Shown here piece after piece: positions 1 through 11,749 of a stretch of 57,791 nucleotides of DNA (the stretch's first letter is position 1; each line of letters starts with the position of its first letter). The notes beneath the pieces are model-generated. The model ran no database searches, was not told the origin of the DNA, and saw only the letters and a list, made by a program, of their open reading frames with translations. Both the position numbers and the translations under genes were made by a program. The stretch spans positions 1-57,791 of the forward strand of contig JACQVB010000126.1 of assembly GCA_016209985.1 (NCBI GenBank), read 5' to 3'. The DNA is from Gemmatimonadota bacterium (GTDB lineage Bacteria > Gemmatimonadota > Gemmatimonadetes > Gemmatimonadales > GWC2-71-9).

Positions 1-30
1 GGGCGGGCTTCCGCCGGGGTGATGGCGCGG

Positions 31-111
31 GTGCGGGTGGTGGTGTGGGGTGCGTTGTGCGTGGTGCGGGGTGCGTGACGTCCGGCCCCACGCACCACGC
101 ACCACCCACCT
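31..111. repeat. Mirrored heptamer-type tandem repeat (GTGCGTG / CACGCAC) downstream of a gene end
   Basis: Left arm GTGCGTTGTGCGTGGTGCGGGGTGCGTG and right arm CACGCACCACGCACCACCCACC are approximately reverse complementary; lies just 3' of the minus-strand gene ending at 117. Confidence 0.75.
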
Positions 112-116
112 TTCAT

Positions 117-1490
117 TCAGCTAACCTTCCCCACCTTCGGTACCCCCTCCGGCCCATTGTCCCAATCCTGCGCCGAGGAGACGTTCGGCATCCCCCATTG
201 ATGCCCGTTCCAGCCGTCGAAGCCGTCCATTTTGAAGGCCCAGAACCCGGTCACTTTGTCGCTGATCACGATGAGTCCATCCGCGTTCCGGACGTCCACG
301 CCCCAGGCGCCGTTGTCCACATCGCCGCTGTTCGGCGGTCGGGCCGGGCCACGGAAGATCACTCCGGCCTTGTGTGGGCATTGGCAGGTGTAGTAGTAGC
401 CGACCGTATACGGATTGGTCGGGTCCATCATGTTGAAGACCTGAAGCCCGTCCTCATAGCCGGACACGAACACGTAGGGCCAGCGCACCTCGTGATTGTG
501 CGAAAGCGCCCGCCAATCCGCGTTCCAGGCCCCGATCGGGCGGCTGATGTTTTTCACCGTGCCATCGAGGCCCGGTTTCAGATCGAAAATCTTGAGCGGC
601 GCGTGCTGGTACTCCGACTCGACCACCGCGTATCGCCCGTCCGGCGTGGGTGTGAACGTATGACTGCTGCCCGCCCCGGCGTGGCCTGAGATCTGGGTGA
701 TCAGCTTGGGCTCTTCCGGTCGCGTGATGTCGAAGATGTAGAACCCGCTCTCCCAGGCCGCACCGTAGAACTTGTCCTGATGCGTCGCCGGATCATAGGC
801 GACATAGAAGTCGTGATAGGTGCCACGACCGCTGGGCGCGTCGAGGACCGGAATCTGGCCAATGCGTCCCTGGTTGGGGTCGCGGCCAAGGAATTTGTCC
901 ATGTCGTAGATCTTGGCCATCGGGCCCGAGGTCGCGAAGAGCAGCGCGCGCCCATCGGAGTGCTTGTACATGTACGTGTTGTGAAAGCCATTGGGCACTT
1001 CGGGAACGCGAATACGGCCCGCTTCCCTGATGCCGGCGGTATCGGGCAGCGAGGTCACGTCCGTGATCACCGCACCGAGATCGGCGTCAGGGCCGCTGAG
1101 CCCGAACTGCATCGCCTGCACGTAGTAGTAGCGGCCGCGGGTCTTGAAATACTGCGCGTCCATGCCGGCCCGGCCCTGATGGATCTCGGGGTTCTCGATG
1201 TGCCAGTTGTAAATCACGCGTGCACGGGCGGGATCCTTGAGGCTGATGATGGCGAATCCCGGCTGATCGAACCGCCGCGCGACGTAGGCGTAGGGACGGG
1301 AGAGCTCCTGCTCGATCCTCAGGTCGGTCACGGCTCCGTACTCGGCCAGCTGCACGTGACTCATCAGCTTGATGTTGGAGCTGTTGCCGAACTTCTGCCC
1401 GGGATCGGGTGGCGGAACCGCCTGACCGTGTGCTTGCAAGGCACCGGCCAGGAGGAGAAATGTCGTGGCGCCAGCGATGATGCGAGTCAT
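117..1490 (-). CDS. LVIVD repeat-like beta-propeller secreted protein
   Basis: Signal peptide MTRIIAGATTFLLLAGALQAHGQA; repeated VFDL/VFNMMDP/LIVISD strand motifs; close paralog of the next ORF. Confidence 0.75.
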   Translation of the reverse strand: MTRIIAGATTFLLLAGALQAHGQAVPPPDPGQKFGNSSNIKLMSHVQLAEYGAVTDLRIEQELSRPYAYVARRFDQPGFAIISLKDPARARVIYNWHIENPEIHQGRAGMDAQYFKTRGRYYYVQAMQFGLSGPDADLGAVITDVTSLPDTAGIREAGRIRVPEVPNGFHNTYMYKHSDGRALLFATSGPMAKIYDMDKFLGRDPNQGRIGQIPVLDAPSGRGTYHDFYVAYDPATHQDKFYGAAWESGFYIFDITRPEEPKLITQISGHAGAGSSHTFTPTPDGRYAVVESEYQHAPLKIFDLKPGLDGTVKNISRPIGAWNADWRALSHNHEVRWPYVFVSGYEDGLQVFNMMDPTNPYTVGYYYTCQCPHKAGVIFRGPARPPNSGDVDNGAWGVDVRNADGLIVISDKVTGFWAFKMDGFDGWNGHQWGMPNVSSAQDWDNGPEGVPKVGKVS

Positions 1491-1508
1491 TCAAGTTCCC
1501 GGCTCTCG

Positions 1509-1586
1509 GTTGTAAGGGTTGTAAGAGTTGTAAGGGTCTTAAGGGTTCTCACGCCTTTAGAACCCTTACAACCCTTAGAACTTCTA
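1509..1586. repeat. Mirrored 9-bp tandem repeat (TTGTAAGGG / CCCTTACAA)
   Basis: GTTGTAAGGGTTGTAAGAGTTGTAAGGGTCTTAAGGGTTCT followed by AGAACCCTTACAACCCTTAGAA. Confidence 0.8.
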
Positions 1587-2933
1587 GCTGACTTTCCCCG
1601 GCTTCGGCCCCCCATCCGGTCCATTATCCCAGTCCTGCGCGCTCGAGACGTTGGGCATCCCCCACTGGTGCCCGTTCCAGCCGTCGAATCCGTCCATCTT
1701 GAACGCCCAGAAGCCGGTCATCTCATCGCTGATCACGATCAGGCCATCGACGTTCCGCACGTCGATGCCCCACGCGCCCTGATAGATCGGCCAGGTGTAT
1801 GGGCTGTTGGGCCGGTCGTCGCCCTTGGCGTGCGGGCCATCGAAGGTGTCGTAGTAACCGACGGTATACGGATTGGTGGGGTCCATCATGTTGAACACAT
1901 AGAGGCCATCTTCGTAACCCGAAACGAAAACGTAGGGCCAGCGGACCTCGTGATTGTGCGCCAGGTCCTGCCAGTCCGCGGTCCACGCCCCGATCGGCCG
2001 GCTGATGTTCTTCACCGTTCCGTCTAGTCCCGGTTTGAGGTCGAACACGCGCAGCGGCTGGTACTGGAACTCCGTCTCCGCGATCGCGTAGCGGCCGTCG
2101 GGGGTCGGCGTGAACGTGTGTCCCCAGTCCACCCCCGCGGTGCCGGTGATGGTGGTGAGCAGCTTCGGTTCGCCGAGGTCGCTCACGTCGAAGACGTAGT
2201 AGCCGCCGCCGCCGGCCGCATAGAGGACGTCGCGCTTGTTGGCGGGGTCGTAACCGGCATAGAAGTCATGCCAGTTCTTGGATCGCGCGCCCGGCGTCTC
2301 CGGCACGGGAACCTTGCCCACCAGGCCACGGCTCGCATCTCCGCTCACCACTTTGTCGATGTCCCAGACGGCGGCATACCCACCGCTGGTGGTGCTGAAG
2401 ACCAGGGCCTGGCCGTTGGAATGTTTGTAGGAGAAGGTCTCGTGAAAGCCGCCCGGCGCCTCCGGCACCCTTACGCGGGCCACTTCCCTGATCTTGCTGG
2501 TGTCCGGGAGCCCGGTGACATCGAAGACGATGGCGCCGAGATCGTTGTCGGGGCCGGTGGCGGCAAACTGAAAGCCATTGAAGAAGTAGTAGCGACCGCG
2601 GCTCTTGAGATACGTCGGCGCCAGCGATCCGGACCCCTGGTGCAGCTCGGGATTCTCGATTCGCCACGAGTACATCACGTGCGCCCTGGCCGGATCCTTG
2701 AGGTTGATGATGTCGAACCCGGAAGGCGTGAGCCGGCGATCCACGTAGGCGTACGGCCGGGACAACTCCTGCTCCAGCTCGATATCCGCCGTCGTCCGGT
2801 TCAACCCCAACGGCAGGTGAGCCACGATGTGCACGTTGGAGCTACCCTGCTTGCCGGGCGGGAATTGAGCCCTGGCTCCCATGGCGCCGCATAGCGACAG
2901 CAGGAGCGCGGCGGCAGCGATGCTCGTTTTCAT
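1584..2933 (-). CDS. LVIVD repeat-like beta-propeller secreted protein (paralog of 117..1490)
   Basis: Start re-assigned to MKTSIAAAALLLSLCGAMGARAQ signal peptide; shares GFWAFKMDGFDGWNGHQWGMPNVSSAQDWDNGP with the paralog. Confidence 0.75.
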   Translation of the reverse strand: MKTSIAAAALLLSLCGAMGARAQFPPGKQGSSNVHIVAHLPLGLNRTTADIELEQELSRPYAYVDRRLTPSGFDIINLKDPARAHVMYSWRIENPELHQGSGSLAPTYLKSRGRYYFFNGFQFAATGPDNDLGAIVFDVTGLPDTSKIREVARVRVPEAPGGFHETFSYKHSNGQALVFSTTSGGYAAVWDIDKVVSGDASRGLVGKVPVPETPGARSKNWHDFYAGYDPANKRDVLYAAGGGGYYVFDVSDLGEPKLLTTITGTAGVDWGHTFTPTPDGRYAIAETEFQYQPLRVFDLKPGLDGTVKNISRPIGAWTADWQDLAHNHEVRWPYVFVSGYEDGLYVFNMMDPTNPYTVGYYDTFDGPHAKGDDRPNSPYTWPIYQGAWGIDVRNVDGLIVISDEMTGFWAFKMDGFDGWNGHQWGMPNVSSAQDWDNGPDGGPKPGKVS

Positions 2934-3042
2934 CGGAACTCCTGGAGTGTCTTGAAATGCTGCGTGACGGCCGGCCCCCAATGTGATGACGGCACCGACT
3001 CCGGGCAAGCGGCGGAAAAGTGAAGGGCGGAATCCACAGCAA

Positions 3043-3119
3043 GGCGGGTCGGCGGGTGACCACTCAAATGGGGTGACTGAAGCAGCGAACGTCACAGCAC
3101 CGCCACCCGCCGACCCGCC
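3043..3119. repeat. Perfect 16-bp inverted repeat built from octamer GGCGGGTC
   Basis: GGCGGGTCGGCGGGTG at 3043-3058 and CACCCGCCGACCCGCC at 3104-3119 are exact reverse complements, 45-nt loop. Confidence 0.9.
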
Positions 3120-3133
3120 CATCGGCAGGGAAA

Positions 3134-3415
3134 ATGCCCGCGCCTATTAAGGAATGCGGTCTTCCAGGCGGACCCCGGGAGTCGATGTTGAGCATGGAAG
3201 ACCTCGGCCTGAGCATCGAAACGCGGATCAGCCGGCAATGGGGTGTCGCGGCGAGCCTCGACCCACTCAAGGGATGCGAGACGTCCCTGCCTCCGACCAG
3301 CACCCATTATGGCTTGGGGGTCGATGTGTTCTGGGAGCGGCGAGGCTTGCGCTTCGGTGGCGGAGGCGACCGCTCGTCGAAGGAAAGCGCGCGCTGGACG
3401 GGCGAGTGGTTCTGA
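3134..3415 (+). pseudogene. Possible C-terminal fragment of an outer-membrane/translocation-assembly (TamB-like) protein
   Basis: ORF segment LGLSIETRISRQWGVAASLDPLKGC...HYGLGVDVFWERR resembles a terminal beta-strand region; no complete gene. Weak, memory-based call. Confidence 0.25.
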
Positions 3416-3454
3416 GGCGCTGTCCAGCAAGGCATCCTGCGTACTGCGCACTGC

Positions 3455-3997
3455 TCACTTCGTAACGGTCGCTTCGATCCGGCCAATCTGCTTCAGGTGC
3501 ACCAGATCGTGAGCCGCATAGAGCTTCATCATTTGCTCGACGCTTTCCTTGCCCCGCTCACTGTGGTGGCCGTAGCGCTGGAGTTTTTCCGGGCCCAGGG
3601 ACTGCAACAACCGCAGGTTGGAGTCCCGCAGGCAGCGAAACTCGGCCAGCGAATCGGCCAGGTGCCGCTCGGCATAATTCAGTTCTTTCGCCCAGAGGTC
3701 CTGGTCGAATCCCTGGATGGCGGGCGCGGGATGCGAGACGACCATCCGGATCCGATAGCCGAAGACGAGCTCGGAGTCGGCCAGATGCTGGATCACCTCG
3801 AGAATGGACCATTTCCCGGTCTTCTCGGGCCGATGGAGTGTCGCTTCATCGAGACCGGCGATCGAGCGTTCCAGCTTGTCGGGGGTGGATTCCAGCACCG
3901 CCACCGGATCCCGCTCGCCGAGGGTCTTGAGCAGCATCTCGATGTATTCGGAGCCGGTGGACTTCGCCTGGCCGGCGGGATGGGAGAGGGACGTCAT
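3455..3997 (-). CDS. DinB family protein
   Basis: KWSILEVIQHLADSELVFGYRIRMV and AAHDLVHLKQIGRIEATVTK, typical of the DinB_2 family. Confidence 0.8.
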   Translation of the reverse strand: MTSLSHPAGQAKSTGSEYIEMLLKTLGERDPVAVLESTPDKLERSIAGLDEATLHRPEKTGKWSILEVIQHLADSELVFGYRIRMVVSHPAPAIQGFDQDLWAKELNYAERHLADSLAEFRCLRDSNLRLLQSLGPEKLQRYGHHSERGKESVEQMMKLYAAHDLVHLKQIGRIEATVTK

Positions 3998-4017
3998 GGG
4001 CTGAACTCCTGAGAGTA

Positions 4018-4060
4018 GGCAGGGCGCAGTGCGCAGAAGCTTCTGCGTTCTGCATTCTGC
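4018..4060. repeat. Mirrored heptamer repeat hairpin (TTCTGCG)
   Basis: GCAGGGCGCAGTGCGCAGAAG|CTTCTGCGTTCTGCATTCTGCGC at the 3' end of the gene ending at 4064. Confidence 0.75.
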
Positions 4061-4063
4061 GCA

Positions 4064-5188
4064 TTATTTCGGTTCCACAAGATCGCGGCTGACGAGATCG
4101 TAATAACCCTGGTGCCCCGCGCTGTCTCGCGCGGCCAGAAAGCGATCCAGACGCTGCACCAGCTGAACACTTAGATACCCCGATACCCGTTGCGGGTGCG
4201 GGCGGCCATACGGGAAATAGCTGCGCACGATGACACCGTTCGCGCCGCGAGGCAGTTGCTCCACATTCCTGCGAAAGCGACCCATCAGCCCATCCTGCAC
4301 CAGGTACTGCTCCACGTTGGATGTGTAGAACACGGAGGTCACCGCGTCGTGCGCCCGGAGGTACTGCGCGATGAGCGCCAGTGCCTTCTGACCGGCAAAA
4401 TCTCCTACCACCGGTATTACCAGATTACGGTCTTCCAGGTCCTTGACGATCCGGAAGCCGGCCTCCGTGGCGAGATAGTTGGCGCGTCGCCCACTGCGAT
4501 CGGTTTCCAGGAGCAGACGCCGGTAGTCCGGGTAATCCGTCCGCTCCGGACGGTCGAAAGTCGTCATCCGCAGGGCCGGACCACGGCTGATGAAAATCCG
4601 GTGGAACCCGGCAATGGTGATGCGGTCGGCCGGCCGGAGCGGAATTCCCAGCCGGGCGACCCGGCGCCCGACGCGGGCGAGCGCGGCGGCCGAATCCTGC
4701 GGGGCGGCGTCGATGCCGCGCAGCAGATCGGTGATCTCTTTCGTGCTCCACGCGTCGCCACCGGGTGGCGGAGCCTTGCCGAACAGCAGGCAGAGGAACT
4801 CGATCCGGTTCCGCGACAGGGCGAACACCGCCTTGTAGAGCAGCTGCTCGAGCAGGTTGTCGCGCCGGTTGTCGACGATGAACGCGCTTTCCGGCCGGAT
4901 CGCCGCGATATAGGAGAAATTCTGGTCCGGGCCGACGCCCAGGTAGGCGCCGCCGCGGATGCCGAGCTGCTCCAGGATGGTGATCGCGTGAAGGTAGGAA
5001 TCTTCGTTCGAGATCAGGTTGTCGGTGTCGAAAAAACCGCCCGGTTCGGAAAACTGGGCGCTGAATTCACCGAAACTGGAGTCGGAGAGGGACGCCGGAA
5101 GCTGCGCGCCAGCCGGCGCGCTGACCGCGAGAAGCAGCGAGGCGAAACGGAGCCAGCGCACCGGCGGCTTCTTCAGGGACCCTTCCAC
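4064..5188 (-). CDS. Conserved hypothetical secreted protein
   Basis: VEGSLKKPPVRWLRFASLLLAVSAPAGAQ signal peptide; GTG start at 5188 overlaps the DUF1326 stop; contains YLGVGPDQNFSYIAAIRPESAFIVDNRRDN. Confidence 0.65.
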   Translation of the reverse strand: MEGSLKKPPVRWLRFASLLLAVSAPAGAQLPASLSDSSFGEFSAQFSEPGGFFDTDNLISNEDSYLHAITILEQLGIRGGAYLGVGPDQNFSYIAAIRPESAFIVDNRRDNLLEQLLYKAVFALSRNRIEFLCLLFGKAPPPGGDAWSTKEITDLLRGIDAAPQDSAAALARVGRRVARLGIPLRPADRITIAGFHRIFISRGPALRMTTFDRPERTDYPDYRRLLLETDRSGRRANYLATEAGFRIVKDLEDRNLVIPVVGDFAGQKALALIAQYLRAHDAVTSVFYTSNVEQYLVQDGLMGRFRRNVEQLPRGANGVIVRSYFPYGRPHPQRVSGYLSVQLVQRLDRFLAARDSAGHQGYYDLVSRDLVEPK

Positions 5189-5787
5189 ACCGTCCGGAAC
5201 GTCAGCGCATGCTTCCCGGGGTAGCTGAAGTTCAGGGGTCCCGACTTTACCGCGAACTCCTTCGACGAATACATATCCTCGGCCTTGGTCAGGAATCCCG
5301 TCGGCATGACGACTTCGGGGAAATGCTCGGCGCCCGTGACCGGGTTCTTGATCGCCTCGAGCACCACCCGGATGTCGTCTTCGACGGTGAAGGCGCTCTT
5401 CTTTCCGGCATACTTGAAATCGATCGTTCCCTCGTGGACCTCCACGCCCGCGGTGCAGGTGGCCATGAACATTCCCCACACACCACCGGCCTTGCCGGTC
5501 GCGATCGCCTCCAGGGCTTCGCGGCGCTCGCCCTTGGCCCGGACGTCCAGATAGACCACGGCGCGGCCGTTCTTCTCGTGCAGCGGCCCGGGCCACGAAG
5601 CCGCCATGGCCCACTTGAGGCCGTCCAGCGACACCTTGCCGTAATTGCCTTCGACGATCCGGCTGGCGAGCCCGGCCTCGCATTTGCCGAACGTGGGTGG
5701 CGCGTTGAAAGTGCAGGGACAGCCCCAGTTGCAGTTGCAGGCCGTCACGTGCTCGAGAGTGATCCGCCATTTCACCGGTTTGGCCAT
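5173..5787 (-). CDS. DUF1326 domain-containing protein
   Basis: MAKPVKWRITLEHVTACNCNWGCPCTFNAPPTFGKCEAGLA, characteristic DUF1326 N-terminus with CNCNWGCPC. Confidence 0.9.
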   Translation of the reverse strand: MAKPVKWRITLEHVTACNCNWGCPCTFNAPPTFGKCEAGLASRIVEGNYGKVSLDGLKWAMAASWPGPLHEKNGRAVVYLDVRAKGERREALEAIATGKAGGVWGMFMATCTAGVEVHEGTIDFKYAGKKSAFTVEDDIRVVLEAIKNPVTGAEHFPEVVMPTGFLTKAEDMYSSKEFAVKSGPLNFSYPGKHALTFRTVWKGP

Positions 5788-5788
5788 G

Positions 5789-6502
5789 TCACATTCCTGG
5801 CATGAGAGACATTCCAATCGAAATCCAACCCATCGCGACCACAGCTCCTGTAGCCATCATTGCCACGCCCACCGGCAGCGCGAGCCTCTCGCCCCACGTG
5901 GCCACCTTCTCCACCAGCACGACCAGGGCGATGGTCACCATCCAGAGCGGGCTCATCAACCCCAACGTTATTAGTGCGGCCATCAGGCCAGCACAACAAC
6001 CGACGCAATAGAACCCGTGGTGGACGCCCATCAGCAGTGCGCCACTCGCTCCCGGCCGCCAGTGCTGGAGAAAGAAATGCAATGGCGTCCGGCAGTGCGT
6101 CAAGCAGAGCTTCTTCCAGCTAGTCAGTTGGTAGACGCCCGCCAGCCCGAGGGCGGCAGCGGCGATCCATCGGGCCCCGGGTGCGATCGCGGGCCAGAGG
6201 AGCTGCTGGCCAGCGGCCACGACGGCACCCAATGCCGTCCAGGCCAGAAAGTATCCGGTGACGAACAGACCGGTGCGTGCCGGGCTCGCGCTCTGACCGG
6301 GCGCGGGCGCGGTGGTGGCGAAGACCAGGACCGTCGGCAACACGGAAGGCGCCATCATGGCAACCATCATCAGGGTCCACAGGCCGACGAACGCCGCGGG
6401 GTGGACCGGCGTCGCGGAGGAGAACCGCAGACTGAGTGCCCACGCGGCGGTGCCGAGGGCGAGGAGGGCCACGGTGGTCGTGGCTTTCGCGGAAAGTTGC
6501 AT
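5789..6502 (-). CDS. DUF2182 domain-containing membrane protein
   Basis: Multiple TM segments; WTLMMVAMMAPSV, GVHHGFYCVGCC, MVTIALVVLVEKVATWGERLA. Confidence 0.88.
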   Translation of the reverse strand: MQLSAKATTTVALLALGTAAWALSLRFSSATPVHPAAFVGLWTLMMVAMMAPSVLPTVLVFATTAPAPGQSASPARTGLFVTGYFLAWTALGAVVAAGQQLLWPAIAPGARWIAAAALGLAGVYQLTSWKKLCLTHCRTPLHFFLQHWRPGASGALLMGVHHGFYCVGCCAGLMAALITLGLMSPLWMVTIALVVLVEKVATWGERLALPVGVAMMATGAVVAMGWISIGMSLMPGM

Positions 6503-6600
6503 TGGCTGAAAGAATAGCCGCTCAGCCAACCGTGCGCACTCGGTGATGATGGGTTGATGGGGGCGAGAACTCTTGCTGTACGCCCAGGAAGGATTGGAAT

Positions 6601-7158
6601 ATGTTTCCCGATGTGACTACTCCCGCTCTGCTCACCGCAGAAGGGTTAGAACGGATCTCGATTCCGGGCAAAGTCACCGAGCTGATTCGCGGCCAGCTGG
6701 TGGTGCGCGAGCCACCAGGCACGTGGCACGGGATGATCTCGGCAAAACTGGCCTATCGGCTCAGTACTTTCGTCGAGCAGCACGACCTCGGCGCGGTATT
6801 CGCCCAGGACACCGGCTTCAAGATCGAATCGGATCCCGACACGGTTCGGGGGCCGGATGTCGCTTTCGTCGCGAAGGAGCGCCTGCATCTGATCAAGAAG
6901 AAGGGGTACGCGGCGCTGGCTCCCGATCTCGTGGTCGAGGTGCTTTCTCCTGACGAACGGCCGGCTGACGTGCTGGCCAAAGTCGCCAATTTCTTATCGG
7001 CGGGGTGTAGGCTTGCGTGGGTCGTTGACCAGCGGCGCGAAGAGGCGCGGGTGCACCGGCCGGACGGGAGCATTTCGATTGTACCGGCCGAGGGGAACCT
7101 TGACGGGGAGGATGTGCTGCCGGGGTTTGGGTGCCGCTTGAAGGAAATACTCGGCTAA
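6601..7158 (+). CDS. Uma2 family (DUF820) restriction-like endonuclease fold protein
   Basis: GPDVAFVAKERL...APDLVVEVLSPDERPADVLAKVANFLSAGCRLAWVVDQRR, canonical Uma2 motif. Confidence 0.9.
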   Translation: MFPDVTTPALLTAEGLERISIPGKVTELIRGQLVVREPPGTWHGMISAKLAYRLSTFVEQHDLGAVFAQDTGFKIESDPDTVRGPDVAFVAKERLHLIKKKGYAALAPDLVVEVLSPDERPADVLAKVANFLSAGCRLAWVVDQRREEARVHRPDGSISIVPAEGNLDGEDVLPGFGCRLKEILG

Positions 7159-7180
7159 ACACCACTTCGAGGACTCCCAG

Positions 7181-8404
7181 ATGAGCATCTCTCGGCGCGA
7201 ATTCGTATCCCTTTCAGCCGGTGCCGCCGGCGCTGTGGCCGTCGGCGGAGTGGCCACCCCGCTCCCCGGCATTCCGCGACTGCACCGCCTGGCCGCGGCG
7301 TCCCCGTCGTTCGACCCGTGGCTCGAGATCGATGCCGGCGCGCTCCGGCACAACGCCGAGGCCGTCGCCGCGGTGGCCGGCGGACGGCCGATCATCGCGG
7401 TGGTCAAGAACAACGCCTACGGGCTGGGACTCGGTGTCGCGGGGCCGATCCTCGACGGATTGCCGCAGATTTCCGGGTTCGCGGTCGTTCGACCCATCGA
7501 GGCCATGAGCCTGAGAGACGCCGGCGTGACCAAATCCATCCTGCTGATGGGGCCGGCGAGCGATGAGGAAGCGGTGGAGCTGGTGCTACGCGACGTGCGA
7601 CTGGCGCCCTTCACGGATGGAGCCGTCGAGCAACTCGCTCGCGTCACGCGAAAGGTCGAAAAACCGATCGGCGTTCACCTCTATGTCGATACCGGCATGG
7701 GGCGGATGGGCCTTCCGATCGCTCGCGCCTTGCCGTGGATCGCGAGGGTCGCCGCGCTCGACCGGGTTCGTATTGAAGGGACGTTCACCGAGCTCACCGA
7801 AGACAGCGATTTCGACCGCGAGCAGGTTGAGCGGCTGCGCGCGCTGGCGGGACAGGCCACCGCCCGCGGCATCCGGCTCGGCACGCTCCACGCGGCATCG
7901 TCCGACGCCATCCAGAAAGGGCAGACTGAAGCATTTCTCTCCGCGGTCCGTCCCGGCTTCGCCCTCTACGGCGGATACACCAGTGACGATGCGATGGCCA
8001 AAGGCGGCCTCACGCCGGCCTACCGGCTCAAGGCGCGCGTCGCCCGGATCGAGCAGCTCGACCCGGGTGCCGGCGTGAGCTATCACCGCCGCTGGAAAGC
8101 CACTCAGACCACCTGGATCGCGTTGTTGCCGGTCGGCCATGTAGACGGCTATCCCAGCCGCGCGGTGGACGGTGGCCAGGTCCTGATTCGCGACCGGCTC
8201 TGTCGCGTGATCGGCACGGTCAGCGCCAGTCACACGGTGGTCGAGCTCGGGCCGGAGCGAGGGGCGGAGATCGGTGATGAGGCCATTCTGGTGGGGCCGG
8301 AGAGGCCGGAACTGCATCCCAATGCGATTGCCCGGCAGGCGAAATCATCCGAGTACGACATGTTCATGCACTTGAATCCGGGATTGCGGCGGATGGTGGT
8401 GTAA
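7181..8404 (+). CDS. alr: Alanine racemase with Tat-type signal peptide
   Basis: MSISRREFVSLSAGAAGAVAVGG (twin Arg); PLP-lysine motif VVKNNAYGLG; catalytic tyrosine region GVSYHRRW. Confidence 0.88.
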   Translation: MSISRREFVSLSAGAAGAVAVGGVATPLPGIPRLHRLAAASPSFDPWLEIDAGALRHNAEAVAAVAGGRPIIAVVKNNAYGLGLGVAGPILDGLPQISGFAVVRPIEAMSLRDAGVTKSILLMGPASDEEAVELVLRDVRLAPFTDGAVEQLARVTRKVEKPIGVHLYVDTGMGRMGLPIARALPWIARVAALDRVRIEGTFTELTEDSDFDREQVERLRALAGQATARGIRLGTLHAASSDAIQKGQTEAFLSAVRPGFALYGGYTSDDAMAKGGLTPAYRLKARVARIEQLDPGAGVSYHRRWKATQTTWIALLPVGHVDGYPSRAVDGGQVLIRDRLCRVIGTVSASHTVVELGPERGAEIGDEAILVGPERPELHPNAIARQAKSSEYDMFMHLNPGLRRMVV

Positions 8405-8511
8405 CCCGGCGGGCAGGGAATGACCGTGCGTGACCTGCCGCCGCGCCGTTGGTTGCGCCTTTGCGTTCCCGGTCCTTACTTGTCACTTCTCACTTTTCTC
8501 GCGAGGTCGCC

Positions 8512-8805
8512 ATGGCCACCTACATCTCCCTCATCAATTACACCCAACAGGGCCTCGCAAAAATCAAGGACAGTCCCGCCCGGCTCGAGGCCGCCAAAGA
8601 GGCGTACCGAAAGGCGGGCGGCGAGTTGAAAGCGTTTTATCTCACGATGGGTCGTTACGACGCGGTGGCCATTGTCGAGCTGCCCGACGCAACGGCGGGG
8701 GTTCGACTGGCGCTCGCCCTCGGGTCCCAGGGGAACATCCGCACCGAAACGCTGATGGCCTTTAACGAGGCCGAGTTCAAGAAAGTCGTAGCTTCGCTGC
8801 CCTGA
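8512..8805 (+). CDS. GYD domain-containing protein
   Basis: MATYISLINYTQQGLAKIKDSPARLEAAKEAYRKAGGELKAFYLTMGRYDAVAIVELPD. Confidence 0.88.
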   Translation: MATYISLINYTQQGLAKIKDSPARLEAAKEAYRKAGGELKAFYLTMGRYDAVAIVELPDATAGVRLALALGSQGNIRTETLMAFNEAEFKKVVASLP

Positions 8806-8895
8806 GATCGAGGTGAGGCTTCCGCAGCCTTTTTCGCTGCGCCAAGAGAGCCGAGGAGCAATTCCTCGGCTCTCGCTTTTCGCTAGATTTCTTTA

Positions 8896-11739
<2,844 letters not shown>

Positions 11740-11749
11740 GCGGGTCCCG

